Assembly (NCBI RefSeq): GCF_028198145.1
Contig: NZ_CP116338.1
Coordinates: 1,984,001 to 2,048,000 of the forward strand
DNA: 64,000 bases
Reading direction: 5' to 3'
Source of the DNA: Microbacterium sp. nov. GSS16
GTDB lineage: Bacteria; Actinomycetota; Actinomycetes; Actinomycetales; Microbacteriaceae
Positions 27,241-35,497 of this stretch are shown here, in pieces. The first letter of the stretch is position 1. Every line of letters starts with the position of its first letter. The notes below the pieces were generated by a model. It ran no database searches. It had not been told where the DNA came from and was given only the letters and a program-made list of their open reading frames with translations. A program made the translations under genes and the position numbers.

Positions 27241-28205
27241 ACGCTTTTCGGCGCCCCCTGCTGTTCGTGGGCGGCAAGGGCGGCGTAGGCAAGACGTCTC
27301 TGGCATCCGCGCTCGCCGTCGCACGCGCCCGCACTGGTGAGCGCGTGCTGGTGGTCTCGACAGACCCGGCCCACAACCTCGGGCATCTGTGGCGCATCGA
27401 GGCGGGCGACGCCCCGGTGAGGTTGGGGCGATTCGGTGGCGGAGTCGTCGACGGGGTCGAGATCGACCCGCAAGCCACGATCGACAGGCACCTGGCCGCG
27501 GTCGAGGGCACGATGCTGTCGATGCTGCCCGAACGGCAGCACGGCCCTGCGCACACGCATCTCGAGCGCGCACGCCATGCACCGGGCAGTCACGAGTCGG
27601 CGGTGCTGGAGCGCATCGCGGAGTTCGTGGAGGCCGGACGCACCGACTACGACGCCGTCATCTTCGACACCGCTCCATCGGGACACACACTGAGGCTGCT
27701 GGCTCTGCCGGGACAGCTCGCGGGGTGGACGGAGACGCTGCTGCGCAATCGCGACCGCTCCGAGCGATTCTCGGCAGCCATGCGTGGGCTGACGGGCGCG
27801 CCGGATGCCCAGGCCGAGGCTCAGTCCGATCTCCGCCGCGCCCTGCAGCGACGACGCGACCGCTTCGCGGCGATGCAGCAGGCCGTCGCGGACCCGGCGC
27901 AGTGCGGGTTCGCGGTCGTGTTCACCGCCGAGGCCCTTCCCGTCGCCGAGACGCTCGAGGTGGTGGCGAACCTGCGGGGAATGGGCGTCGCCGTCGGCGC
28001 ACTGATCGCCAACCGGCGCTCGCCCGCCGATGCCGGCGAGCTGCTGGCGGCACGTCGCACCGTCGAGGACGCGCACCTCCGGCATGTGCGAGATGCCGTG
28101 CCCGATGCCGCGGTGATCGAGATCCCGCTGATCGCCGGGGAGCTGACGGGCGTCCAGGCGCTCGTGGCCCTCGCCGACACGCTGGTTGAGGCCGAGCGGA
28201 TCTGA
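27231..28205 (+). CDS. ArsA/Get3-family ATPase
   Basis: A 324-residue cytosolic ATPase with the deviant P-loop GGKGGVGKT at residues 14-22 and switch motifs 'STDPAHNLG' and 'IFDTAPSGHTLRLL'. These define the ArsA/Get3 (signal-recognition GTPase-like) class. No arsenite-binding Cys triad or arsB/arsR neighbours are seen, so arsenic export is unlikely. It starts with GTG inside the CC-protein gene and so shares its operon with cstA. A role in handling the CC protein or the transporter is an inference from this linkage. Confidence 0.85.
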   Translation: MLLDAFRRPLLFVGGKGGVGKTSLASALAVARARTGERVLVVSTDPAHNLGHLWRIEAGDAPVRLGRFGGGVVDGVEIDPQATIDRHLAAVEGTMLSMLPERQHGPAHTHLERARHAPGSHESAVLERIAEFVEAGRTDYDAVIFDTAPSGHTLRLLALPGQLAGWTETLLRNRDRSERFSAAMRGLTGAPDAQAEAQSDLRRALQRRRDRFAAMQQAVADPAQCGFAVVFTAEALPVAETLEVVANLRGMGVAVGALIANRRSPADAGELLAARRTVEDAHLRHVRDAVPDAAVIEIPLIAGELTGVQALVALADTLVEAERI

Positions 28206-28370
28206 AGCACTTCGGATCCGAGACCGATTGCCTGCGACCATCCGTCAGATGTATCTTCAGCGCATGGCGCGACCTGGGCGGCCGGCTCAGCTGGAGGCGG
28301 GGATGATCGACCGGCGGGCCCGGCGCTCGCCGCTCGCCCGTCGGCGACCAGACCGGGGACGGAAGATGAG

Positions 28371-28679
28371 ATGACGGAAGACCAGCGGACCAGTCCCATC
28401 GAGTGGATGCGGCGGAACAGCCGTCCGCTCGGCGCAGCGGGCGCGGTCATCGCGACAGGAATGAGCGCACTGTGGGTCGTTGTCGTCCCGGGCAAGGCCG
28501 ACACCGTCTCAGGTGTGCACGAGATGGCCATCCGATGGGGACACCCGGTGTGCTGGGCGCTGCTTGCGATCGTCGGCATCCTCGTCGCGGTCGCCGCGCC
28601 GAAGCGCATCCGCGACGTGGTCGCGCTGCTGGCGGCCGCCAGCTACGCGGCCTTCGTCGTCGGGATGCTCTGGCCCTGA
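28371..28679 (+). CDS. Small membrane protein of unknown function
   Basis: One hundred and two residues with three predicted membrane segments (about 21-40, 58-73 and 80-101) and a charged N-terminal 'MTEDQRTSPIEWMRRN'. GGAAG lies six bases before the ATG. It is separated by 165 bases from the ArsA-like gene and lies just before the ileS leader. No family is recognised. Confidence 0.65.
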   Translation: MTEDQRTSPIEWMRRNSRPLGAAGAVIATGMSALWVVVVPGKADTVSGVHEMAIRWGHPVCWALLAIVGILVAVAAPKRIRDVVALLAAASYAAFVVGMLWP

Positions 28680-28731
28680 CGACGCCGGATCCGTATACGG
28701 CATGCGGGTGCGCGAGACGCGGCGGGACGCG

Positions 28732-28737
28732 TAGAAT
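28732..28737 (+). promoter_or_regulatory. -10 element of the ileS operon
   Basis: TAGAAT lies about seven bases before the probable start of the T-box leader. It agrees with the usual start of actinobacterial ileS leaders. Confidence 0.5.
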
Positions 28738-28743
28738 GGGCGC

Positions 28744-28936
28744 ACAAGCTGTGATCCGGCCATCACCGGGGAGCTCTCGGAAGAAAGGTCGTCAGACCGA
28801 CTAGAACCGAGCGGGGCAGGCCCGTCATCGCCGCAGTGAGAGCGGCTTCGTGAGAAGCACGCAGGGTGGTACCGCGGTCCGTGCACGCACGGGTCGTCCC
28901 TGCAGCAGCATCCGCCCACGACCACTGCGAGAGACG
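28744..28936 (+). ncRNA. Ile T-box riboswitch leader of ileS (actinobacterial ultrashort stem I type)
   Basis: The leader contains the T-box sequence AGGGTGGTACCGCGG at 28863-28877, with the TGGT bulge that pairs with the 3' end of uncharged tRNA. Near its 5' end, CCGG (28756-28759) and CCGG (28766-28769) enclose loop CCATCA, placing an isoleucine specifier ATC at 28762-28764. This is the class II layout of actinobacterial ileS leaders, which control translation rather than termination. The T-box end is about 60 bases from the ileS ATG, consistent with sequestering its start region. Confidence 0.93.
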
Positions 28937-31900
28937 ATGACCTATCCGCGCCCTTCACTTCGACTCGCTGACGCCCGCTCAGGGGAGGCGACAAGCTCTT
29001 CGACCGGCTCAGCGCAGGCACCAGGGACCGAATCCGCCTTCGGTCCTGCCGCCGTCACCCCGAGCCCGCGCTTTCCCGAGATCGAGCGCGAGGTGCTCGA
29101 CTTCTGGAAGACAGACGACACCTTCCGCGCCTCGATCGCGCAGCGCGAGGGCGCCGACGAGTGGGTCTTCTACGACGGCCCGCCCTTCGCCAACGGCCTG
29201 CCGCACTACGGGCACCTGCTCACCGGCTACGCGAAGGACGTCTTCCCGCGTTTTCAGACGATGATCGGCAAGAAGGTCGATCGCGTCTTCGGGTGGGACA
29301 CGCACGGTCTTCCCGCCGAACTCGAGGCGATGAAGCAGCTCGGCATCACCGAGAAGAGCGAGATCGAGCAGATGGGCATCGACGTCTTCAACGCGAAGGC
29401 GCGCGACTCGGTGCTCACCTACACCCGCGAGTGGCAGGACTACGTGACCCGCCAGGCCCGCTGGGTCGACTTCGAGCGCGGCTACAAGACCCTCGATCTC
29501 GGCTACATGGAGAGCGTGCTCTGGGCGTTCAAGACGCTCTACGACAAGGGCCTCGCCTACGAGGGCTACCGTGTGCTGCCGTACTGCTGGCGCGACGAGA
29601 CCCCGCTGTCGGCGCATGAGCTGCGCATGGACGACGACGTCTACAAGGACCGCCAGGACCCCTCGGTCACCGTGACCTTCCCCCTGGTGGGCGCCAAGGC
29701 CGAGACGCTCGGCCTCACCGCCGTCCGCGCCCTCGCCTGGACGACCACCCCGTGGACCCTCCCCACCAACCTCGCCCTCGTCGTCGGCCCCGACATCGAG
29801 TACGTGGTGCTGCCCGGCGGACCGAACGGCGCCGCCGACATCGTGCCGGGCGACGACCCGGCCGAGAGCGATGCGCATCGCTACATGCTCGCCCGCGACC
29901 TGCTCGGCGGCTACGCCAAGGATCTGGGATACGAGTCAGCAGACGACGCGCTCGCCGCCGTGCAGCAGACCGTGCTCGGCGCGGAGCTGGCCGACGTCGC
30001 ATACGACAGGCTCTTCGACTACTACGCGGATGCCGAGATCTGGGGCACCGAGAACGCCTGGCGCATCCTCGTCGACGACTACGTGACCACCACCGACGGC
30101 ACCGGCATCGTGCACCAGGCGCCGGCCTACGGTGAGGACGACCAGCGGGTGACGAACGCCGCCGGCATCCCGACGATCATCTCGCTCGACGACGGCGGGC
30201 GGTTTCTGCCGTCGGTCACCGATGTCGCCGGTGAGCTGTGGATGGACGCGAACACGCCGCTCATCCGCCTGCTGCGCGCGGCGGGACGGATGCTGCGCGA
30301 GCAGAGCTACGTGCACTCCTACCCGCACTGCTGGCGCTGCCGGAACCCGCTGATCTACAAGGCGGTGTCGAGCTGGTTCATCCGCGTCACCGAGATCAAG
30401 GACGATCTGCTCGCCAACAACGAGCAGATCACCTGGGTGCCCGAGAACGTCAAGCACGGCCAGTTCGGCAAGTGGCTCGAGGGCGCCCGCGACTGGTCGA
30501 TCAGCCGCAACCGCTACTGGGGCTCACCTATCCCGATCTGGAAGAGCGACGACCCCGAGCACCCGCGCGTCGATGCCTACGGATCCCTCGAAGAGCTCGA
30601 GCGCGACTTCGGCACGCTGCCGCGAAACCCCGAGGGCGAGGTAGACCTGCACCGCCCGTACATCGACGACCTCACGCGTCCCAACCCGGACGACCCGACC
30701 GGGCGCAGCACGATGCGCCGCATCGAGGACGTCTTCGACGTGTGGTTCGACTCGGGATCGATGCCGTACGCGCAGGTGCACTACCCGTTCGAGAACCAGG
30801 AGTGGTTCGACTCGCACTCGCCGGCCGACTTCATCGTCGAGTACATCGGGCAGACCCGCGGCTGGTTCTATGTGATGCACGTGCTCTCGACCGCGCTGTT
30901 CAACCGCCCGGCGTTCACCGGCGTGAGCTGCCACGGCATCGTGCTCGGCAGCGACGGCTACAAGATGTCGAAGTCGCTGCGCAACTACCCGGACGTCAGC
31001 GAGGTGCTCGACCGGGACGGGTCGGATGCCATGCGCTGGTTCCTCATGTCGAGCTCGGTGCTGCGCGGCGGCAACCTGGCCGTCACCGAGGAGGGCATCC
31101 GCGCCGGGGTGCGCGAGTTCATCCTGCCACTGTGGAACTCGTGGTACTTCTTCGCGACCTACGCCAATGCTTCGGGTGACGGTGGATACGAGGCGTCGTG
31201 GCGCACCGACTCGACCGACGTGCTCGACCGGTACATCCTCGCCCGTCTCGGCGACCTCGTACGCGAGGTGCGCGCCGACCTCGAGGGGCTCGACTCGACG
31301 ACGGCATCGGCACGCCTGCGCGACTTCGCCGAGGTGCTCACCAACTGGTACATCCGGCGCTCCCGCGACCGCTTCTGGGAGGGCGCCGGCGACGACCCGA
31401 AGAGCCGTGAGGCCTTCGACACGCTCTACACGGTGCTCGAGACGCTGACGCGCGTCGCGGCTCCGCTCGTGCCGCTGATCGGCGAGCGCGTGTGGCAGGG
31501 CCTGACCGGCGGGCGCAGCGTGCACCTGACCGACTGGCCGGATGCGGACGCGTTCCCCGCTGCGGATGAGGTGCGTGACGCCATGGACGCGGTCCGCGAG
31601 CTCTCCAGCGTCGGCAACGCGCTGCGCAAGAAGGAGAAGCTGCGCGTGCGACTGCCGCTCGCCCGCCTCACGGTCGTGTCGCCGCTCGCGGCGGACCTCG
31701 CCCAGTTCGAGGGCATCCTGCGAGAAGAGCTCAACGTGAAGTCGGTCGAGCTGGTGCAGCTCGCCGAGACGACGGCATCCGAGTACGGCATCACCCACCG
31801 CCTCAGCGTCAACGCCCGCGCCGCGGGACCGCGCCTGGGCAAGGAGGTGCAGAGGGTCATCCGCGCGGCGAAGGACGGCTTCTGGGCCGAGGAGGGCGGG

Positions 31901-32374
31901 GTGGTGACCGCCGACGGCATCGCTCTCGAGCCGCACGAGTACGACCTGGTGCTCGAGACCGCAGGGCGCCCGGAAGGCGAGGCCCTCGCCCTGGTGCCCG
32001 GCGGCGGGTTCATGCTGCTCGACACCGTGACCACGCCGGAGCTCGAGGCCGAGGGGATGGCGCGGGATGCGATCCGCGTCGTGCAGGAGGCTCGCAAGAA
32101 CGCCGGTCTCGACGTGAGCGACCGCATCGTGCTCGCTCTGAACGTCTCCGCGGCGGACGCGGAGGCTCTCCGTCAGCACGCCGACCTGATCGCCGGCGAG
32201 ACGCTCGCGGTCGGATTCGCGGTGCAGCCCACCGACGAGATCGAGCAGGTGGCCGAAAGCCTGGGCAGTCCCGGTGACGGCGTGTTCCGCACCAGCGCCA
32301 AGGCGCTGGGATCGCAGAAGGCGACGATCATCGTCACGATCGATTCGAACGTCGCCCAGGAGGCAGCGCGATGA
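28937..32374 (+). CDS. ileS: Isoleucyl-tRNA synthetase (IleRS2-like) with repeat-expanded N-terminus
   Basis: Class I synthetase of 1,145 residues. The first signature is HYGH (residues 90-93), as in the eukaryote-like IleRS2 group, and KMSKS is at 676-680. The CP1 editing domain lies between, and the long C-terminal region is typical of IleRS2, a type often naturally tolerant to mupirocin. The start MTYPRPS matches relatives. About 27 extra residues ('[19 protein letters not shown]' and more) sit between that start and '[16 protein letters not shown]', encoded by repeats at 28958-29027. Expression is controlled by the T-box leader. folC overlaps its stop by four bases. Confidence 0.95.
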   Translation: MTYPRPSLRLADARSGEATSSSTGSAQAPGTESAFGPAAVTPSPRFPEIEREVLDFWKTDDTFRASIAQREGADEWVFYDGPPFANGLPHYGHLLTGYAKDVFPRFQTMIGKKVDRVFGWDTHGLPAELEAMKQLGITEKSEIEQMGIDVFNAKARDSVLTYTREWQDYVTRQARWVDFERGYKTLDLGYMESVLWAFKTLYDKGLAYEGYRVLPYCWRDETPLSAHELRMDDDVYKDRQDPSVTVTFPLVGAKAETLGLTAVRALAWTTTPWTLPTNLALVVGPDIEYVVLPGGPNGAADIVPGDDPAESDAHRYMLARDLLGGYAKDLGYESADDALAAVQQTVLGAELADVAYDRLFDYYADAEIWGTENAWRILVDDYVTTTDGTGIVHQAPAYGEDDQRVTNAAGIPTIISLDDGGRFLPSVTDVAGELWMDANTPLIRLLRAAGRMLREQSYVHSYPHCWRCRNPLIYKAVSSWFIRVTEIKDDLLANNEQITWVPENVKHGQFGKWLEGARDWSISRNRYWGSPIPIWKSDDPEHPRVDAYGSLEELERDFGTLPRNPEGEVDLHRPYIDDLTRPNPDDPTGRSTMRRIEDVFDVWFDSGSMPYAQVHYPFENQEWFDSHSPADFIVEYIGQTRGWFYVMHVLSTALFNRPAFTGVSCHGIVLGSDGYKMSKSLRNYPDVSEVLDRDGSDAMRWFLMSSSVLRGGNLAVTEEGIRAGVREFILPLWNSWYFFATYANASGDGGYEASWRTDSTDVLDRYILARLGDLVREVRADLEGLDSTTASARLRDFAEVLTNWYIRRSRDRFWEGAGDDPKSREAFDTLYTVLETLTRVAAPLVPLIGERVWQGLTGGRSVHLTDWPDADAFPAADEVRDAMDAVRELSSVGNALRKKEKLRVRLPLARLTVVSPLAADLAQFEGILREELNVKSVELVQLAETTASEYGITHRLSVNARAAGPRLGKEVQRVIRAAKDGFWAEEGGVVTADGIALEPHEYDLVLETAGRPEGEALALVPGGGFMLLDTVTTPELEAEGMARDAIRVVQEARKNAGLDVSDRIVLALNVSAADAEALRQHADLIAGETLAVGFAVQPTDEIEQVAESLGSPGDGVFRTSAKALGSQKATIIVTIDSNVAQEAAR
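28958..29027. repeat. Dispersed TTCGAC...GCTCAGGG repeats within the 5' coding region of ileS
   Basis: CTTCGACTCGCTGACGCCCG with following CTCAGGGG (28958-28985) and CTTCGACCGGCTCAGCGCAG with following GCACCAGGGA (28998-29027) resemble the repeat at 17349-17390. They encode low-complexity Ser/Ala/Gly residues in the linker before the IleRS catalytic core. Confidence 0.6.
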
Positions 32375-33723
32375 GCGACACCCAGCGGGCCGACGTCGTC
32401 TACGAAAAGCTGCTCGAGCGGGCGGGGGAGCGGTGGGTTCAGCCGCGCAAGGAGCGGGTCGCCCGCATCCTGACCCTGCTCGACGATCCGCAGCGCACCT
32501 ACCGCGTCGTGCACATCACCGGCACGAACGGCAAGACCTCGACTGCGCGCATGATCGAGAGCCTGCTGCGCTCGCACGGGCTGCGCACCGGCCTGTTCAC
32601 CAGCCCGCACCTCAAGCGCTTCACCGAGCGGATCATGATCGACGGCGAGCCGATCGCCGATGGAGCTGTGGCGGACGCCTGGGATGAGATCGAGCCGTTC
32701 GTCGACATCGTCGACGCCGAGCTGGAGGCTGCGGGAGACGCGCCGCTGACGTTCTTCGAGCTGCTCACGGTGCTCGCCTTCGTCGCCGCGTCGGACGCGC
32801 CGGTCGACGTGCTCGTGCTGGAAGTGGGAATGGGCGGGTCGTGGGACTCGACCAACACCGCCGACGGCGACGTCGCGGTCTTCGCGCCGATCGACATGGA
32901 TCACGCAGACCGTCTCGGCGCCACGGTCGAGGCCATCGCCGAGGTGAAAGCCGGGATCATCAAAGACGGCGCCGCCGTCGTCTCGGCGGAGCAGAAGCCC
33001 GAGGTCGCGGCGGTGCTGCGCCGCGTCGCAAGCGAGAAGGATGCGACGATCGCGTTCGAGGGCGAGGATTTCGGACTCAGCGATCAGAAGCTCGCCGTCG
33101 GTGGTCAGCTGATCGGCATCCGCGGACTGGCCGGCGATTACGTCGACGAGTACCTCCCGTTGTACGGCGCGCACCAGGGGCACAACGCCGCCCTCGCCGT
33201 CGCCGCGGTCGAGTCGCTGATCGGCGGGGCATCGCAGCGCATCGTCGGCGACATCCTCGCCGACGGGCTGCAGAACGCGACATCTCCGGGGCGCCTGCAG
33301 CTGGTCGGCATCGCGCCGACTGTGGTCGTGGATGCCGCGCACAACCCGCACGGCGCCGCAGCGCTGGCGCGCTCGCTCGATGACAGCTTCGACTTCGACG
33401 AATGGGGGCTCGTGCTCGGCGTGTTCGCCGACAAGGACGCTGACGGCATCGTCGATCAGCTGCTCCCGCAGGTCGCCGAGGTGTTCGCGACAGCTCCCGA
33501 TTCCGATCGCGCGGCGGATGCGGATGCCATCGCCGACCTCGTCGAGGAGCGCGGCCGCCGCGCGAGCGTGCATCCGACCCTCGCCGACGCCGTCGATGCG
33601 GCCCGGGAGTGGGCGGCCTCGGCCGACCGTCGCGCCGTGGTGATCGCAGGCTCGATCGTGCTGGCGGGCGAGGCCCTGCTGCTCTCGGAGGAGGAGGACT
33701 GGAAGTCGGGGTGGCGCGCATGA
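32371..33723 (+). CDS. folC: Folylpolyglutamate synthase / dihydrofolate synthase
   Basis: Adds glutamate to dihydropteroate and folates. The 450-residue protein belongs to the Mur-ligase family. It has the ATP loop GTNGKT at residues 51-56, '[15 protein letters not shown]', the 'VLEVGMGG' Mg2+/folate strand and the C-terminal '[15 protein letters not shown]' motif. Its ATG overlaps the ileS stop (ATGA), and its own stop overlaps the next gene the same way, so translation along ileS-folC-DUF4233 is coupled. Confidence 0.94.
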   Translation: MSDTQRADVVYEKLLERAGERWVQPRKERVARILTLLDDPQRTYRVVHITGTNGKTSTARMIESLLRSHGLRTGLFTSPHLKRFTERIMIDGEPIADGAVADAWDEIEPFVDIVDAELEAAGDAPLTFFELLTVLAFVAASDAPVDVLVLEVGMGGSWDSTNTADGDVAVFAPIDMDHADRLGATVEAIAEVKAGIIKDGAAVVSAEQKPEVAAVLRRVASEKDATIAFEGEDFGLSDQKLAVGGQLIGIRGLAGDYVDEYLPLYGAHQGHNAALAVAAVESLIGGASQRIVGDILADGLQNATSPGRLQLVGIAPTVVVDAAHNPHGAAALARSLDDSFDFDEWGLVLGVFADKDADGIVDQLLPQVAEVFATAPDSDRAADADAIADLVEERGRRASVHPTLADAVDAAREWAASADRRAVVIAGSIVLAGEALLLSEEEDWKSGWRA

Positions 33724-34127
33724 CCGCCCGCGCCGCACGACCCGTCCGCGCGCCCCGCACCCTGGTGCAGAAGCTCGGGGCGATCGTTCTCGGATTCGAG
33801 GCGATCGGCGCCCTGCTCGCGGGGCTCGTGATCTTCGGGCTCAAGGCACTGCCCGCGGGCATGCCGCCTTGGTGGGGGATCGTGGCAGGTGCGGTCGTCG
33901 CGATCGCGCTCGTCGCGGTCGCCGGCGCCATCGCGAAGCCGTGGGCCGTCCCCGCCGGGTGGGCGCTGCAGGTCGTCATCGCGCTCGGCGCGCTGCTCGT
34001 GCCCGCGATCGCGTTCGTCGTGCTGATTTTCGGCGGCATGTGGGCGTATGCGACGATCGGTGGGGCCCGCATCGACCGACAGCGGCCGACGGGCCCGCCG
34101 GCAGAACCTCACACAGAGAGCGAATGA
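33720..34127 (+). CDS. DUF4233-family small membrane protein
   Basis: A 135-residue membrane protein with an Arg-rich cytoplasmic N-terminus ('RAARPVRAPR') and about four hydrophobic segments, ending in a polar tail. The conserved place between folC and ndk and the general pattern fit the actinobacterial DUF4233 family, whose function is not known. ATG 33720 overlaps the folC stop. ndk begins two bases after its stop. Confidence 0.8.
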   Translation: MTARAARPVRAPRTLVQKLGAIVLGFEAIGALLAGLVIFGLKALPAGMPPWWGIVAGAVVAIALVAVAGAIAKPWAVPAGWALQVVIALGALLVPAIAFVVLIFGGMWAYATIGGARIDRQRPTGPPAEPHTESE

Positions 34128-34128
34128 C

Positions 34129-34545
34129 ATGGCCACTGAAGAAACCCTCGTCCTCGTCAAGCCCGATGGCGTCGCCCGCGGCCTGACCGGCAGCATCCTC
34201 GCCCGCATCGAGGCGAAGGGCTACTCGCTCGTCGACCTGCGCCTGGTCGAGCCCGACCGAGACCGGCTCGCCGCGCACTACGCCGAGCACGAGGGCAAGC
34301 CGTTCTACGAGCCCCTGCTCGAGTTCATGATGTCGGGCCCGTCGGTGGCCATCCGCCTCGCGGGGAACCGCGTCATCGAGGGGTTCCGCTCGCTCGCGGG
34401 AACCACCGATCCGACCACTGCAGCCCCCGGCACCATCCGCGGCGACTTCGGCCGCGACTGGGGCCTGAAGGTGCAGCAGAACCTCGTGCACGGCTCCGAC
34501 AGCCCGGAGTCCGCGGCACGCGAGCTCGGCATCTGGTTCGACTGA
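34129..34545 (+). CDS. ndk: Nucleoside-diphosphate kinase
   Basis: Transfers the gamma-phosphate of ATP to nucleoside diphosphates. The 138-residue protein shows 'LVLVKPDGVARGL' at the N-terminus and the phospho-accepting His121 in NLVHGSDSPESA. Length and motif order are standard. The ATG follows GAGAGC by six bases. It ends the ileS-folC-DUF4233-ndk operon at a strong palindromic terminator. Confidence 0.97.
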   Translation: MATEETLVLVKPDGVARGLTGSILARIEAKGYSLVDLRLVEPDRDRLAAHYAEHEGKPFYEPLLEFMMSGPSVAIRLAGNRVIEGFRSLAGTTDPTTAAPGTIRGDFGRDWGLKVQQNLVHGSDSPESAARELGIWFD

Positions 34546-34555
34546 CGTCGACACG

Positions 34556-34595
34556 GATGAAGGGAGGGGCACCGGCCGGTGCCCCTCCCTTCATC
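34556..34595. terminator. Bidirectional terminator between ndk and the VKOR-like gene
   Basis: A perfect 40-bp palindrome (20-bp arms 34556-34575 and 34576-34595). It lies between converging genes and can end transcription from both sides. Confidence 0.85.
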
Positions 34596-34617
34596 GTCGT
34601 CAGCGGATCAGGTGGGG

Positions 34618-35229
34618 TCAGAAGACCATGTCGATGACCTCGCCCAGCAGGTCGAGCCCGGCGAGCTGCGCCATCGCGATGACGATCGCGTAGGCGAGGA
34701 TCGTCGCCAGCGGCACCCACACCATGAGTCGCCCGGCGCGCTCACGCGCCGCCGCGGATCGACCGAGGGTGCCGTTGCGCACGAGATGCAGCGCGGTCGC
34801 GAAGAAGGTCGGGATGGTCACCGCCCAGGTCGCCATGCACCATGGGCACAGGGTGTGCAGGTTGTAGATGCTCTGACCGATCAGCCAGCACACGAAGATG
34901 AAGGCGCCGAGCACGCCGACGCCGAACAGGCCCCAGAACCAGCGGGGGAACCGCACTCCTGCGAGCACGGCGACACCCACCACGAGCACCGCCATCCATG
35001 CGGTGACTCCTATCAGCGGATTGGGGAAGCCGAAGACCGCCCCCTGCCACGATCCGAGGTTCTTGTCGCACTGCAGCATGACGCTCACGTAGCAGCTCGA
35101 CGTCTCGCCCGGATTCTCGAGCACGTAGAACTTCTCGATCGTGAGTTGGAACGCTGCCCACCATCCGAGTATCGCGGCGACGACGAGCCAGATTCCGTAG
35201 CCGACATGGCGGGTGCGCGCGGTGGTCAT
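34618..35229 (-). CDS. Vitamin K epoxide reductase (VKOR) family membrane protein
   Basis: A 203-residue protein with four to five membrane segments. The active-site pair CPWC is at residues 128-131 within a membrane helix, and a second cysteine pair is in the extracytoplasmic 'SSCYVSVMLQCDKN' loop. In actinobacteria VKOR homologues re-oxidise a DsbA-like thiol oxidase using quinones, supporting disulfide formation in exported proteins. The ATG at 35229 gives a normal length. The upstream in-frame extension to 35451 is not membrane-like and is rejected. Confidence 0.9.
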   Translation of the reverse strand: MTTARTRHVGYGIWLVVAAILGWWAAFQLTIEKFYVLENPGETSSCYVSVMLQCDKNLGSWQGAVFGFPNPLIGVTAWMAVLVVGVAVLAGVRFPRWFWGLFGVGVLGAFIFVCWLIGQSIYNLHTLCPWCMATWAVTIPTFFATALHLVRNGTLGRSAAARERAGRLMVWVPLATILAYAIVIAMAQLAGLDLLGEVIDMVF

Positions 35230-35497
35230 AGCGCTGATTATCCCAGCGGCGGCTATGCCGCTCGGGTGAATCGCGGCGCGCGAGCCGAATGCGGTTCCGC
35301 TGTCGGGGCGCGGTAGTGCGATAATGACTGAGGACGACGTCGCGCTCACGTGCGACCGAATCGACAAGACTTCGGGGTCATGTGCCCCAGGCGGTCGGGC
35401 CGCAGAGCCGACCTCCAGCCGATCGAGTTCGCGGCCGCTGTTTCGCCGCACGAGTTTTCGCGGCGCACGCAGTGCCCGCGCAGGGAGCTAGCCAGAG
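35230..35497 (+). promoter_or_regulatory. Promoter and long leader region of the RNase E/G gene
   Basis: 268 bases without a gene. GATAAT (35320-35325) is the best -10 candidate for rne and would give a leader of about 165 bases. RNase E leaders are often targets of autoregulation elsewhere. No conserved structure was recognised here. The left part holds the upstream region of the minus-strand VKOR gene. Confidence 0.35.

Noticed and set aside
27231-28205. Arsenite efflux ATPase
   Set aside because: No arsenite-binding cysteine set and no arsB or arsR next to it; the operon partner is cstA.
28206-28370. Small gene between the ArsA-like ATPase and the membrane protein
   Set aside because: Open frames here are short and Arg-rich, lack ribosome-binding sites and show no conserved look.
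28850-28936. Upstream extension of the ileS reading frame
   Set aside because: It overlaps the T-box sequence, and the family start MTYP lies at 28937.
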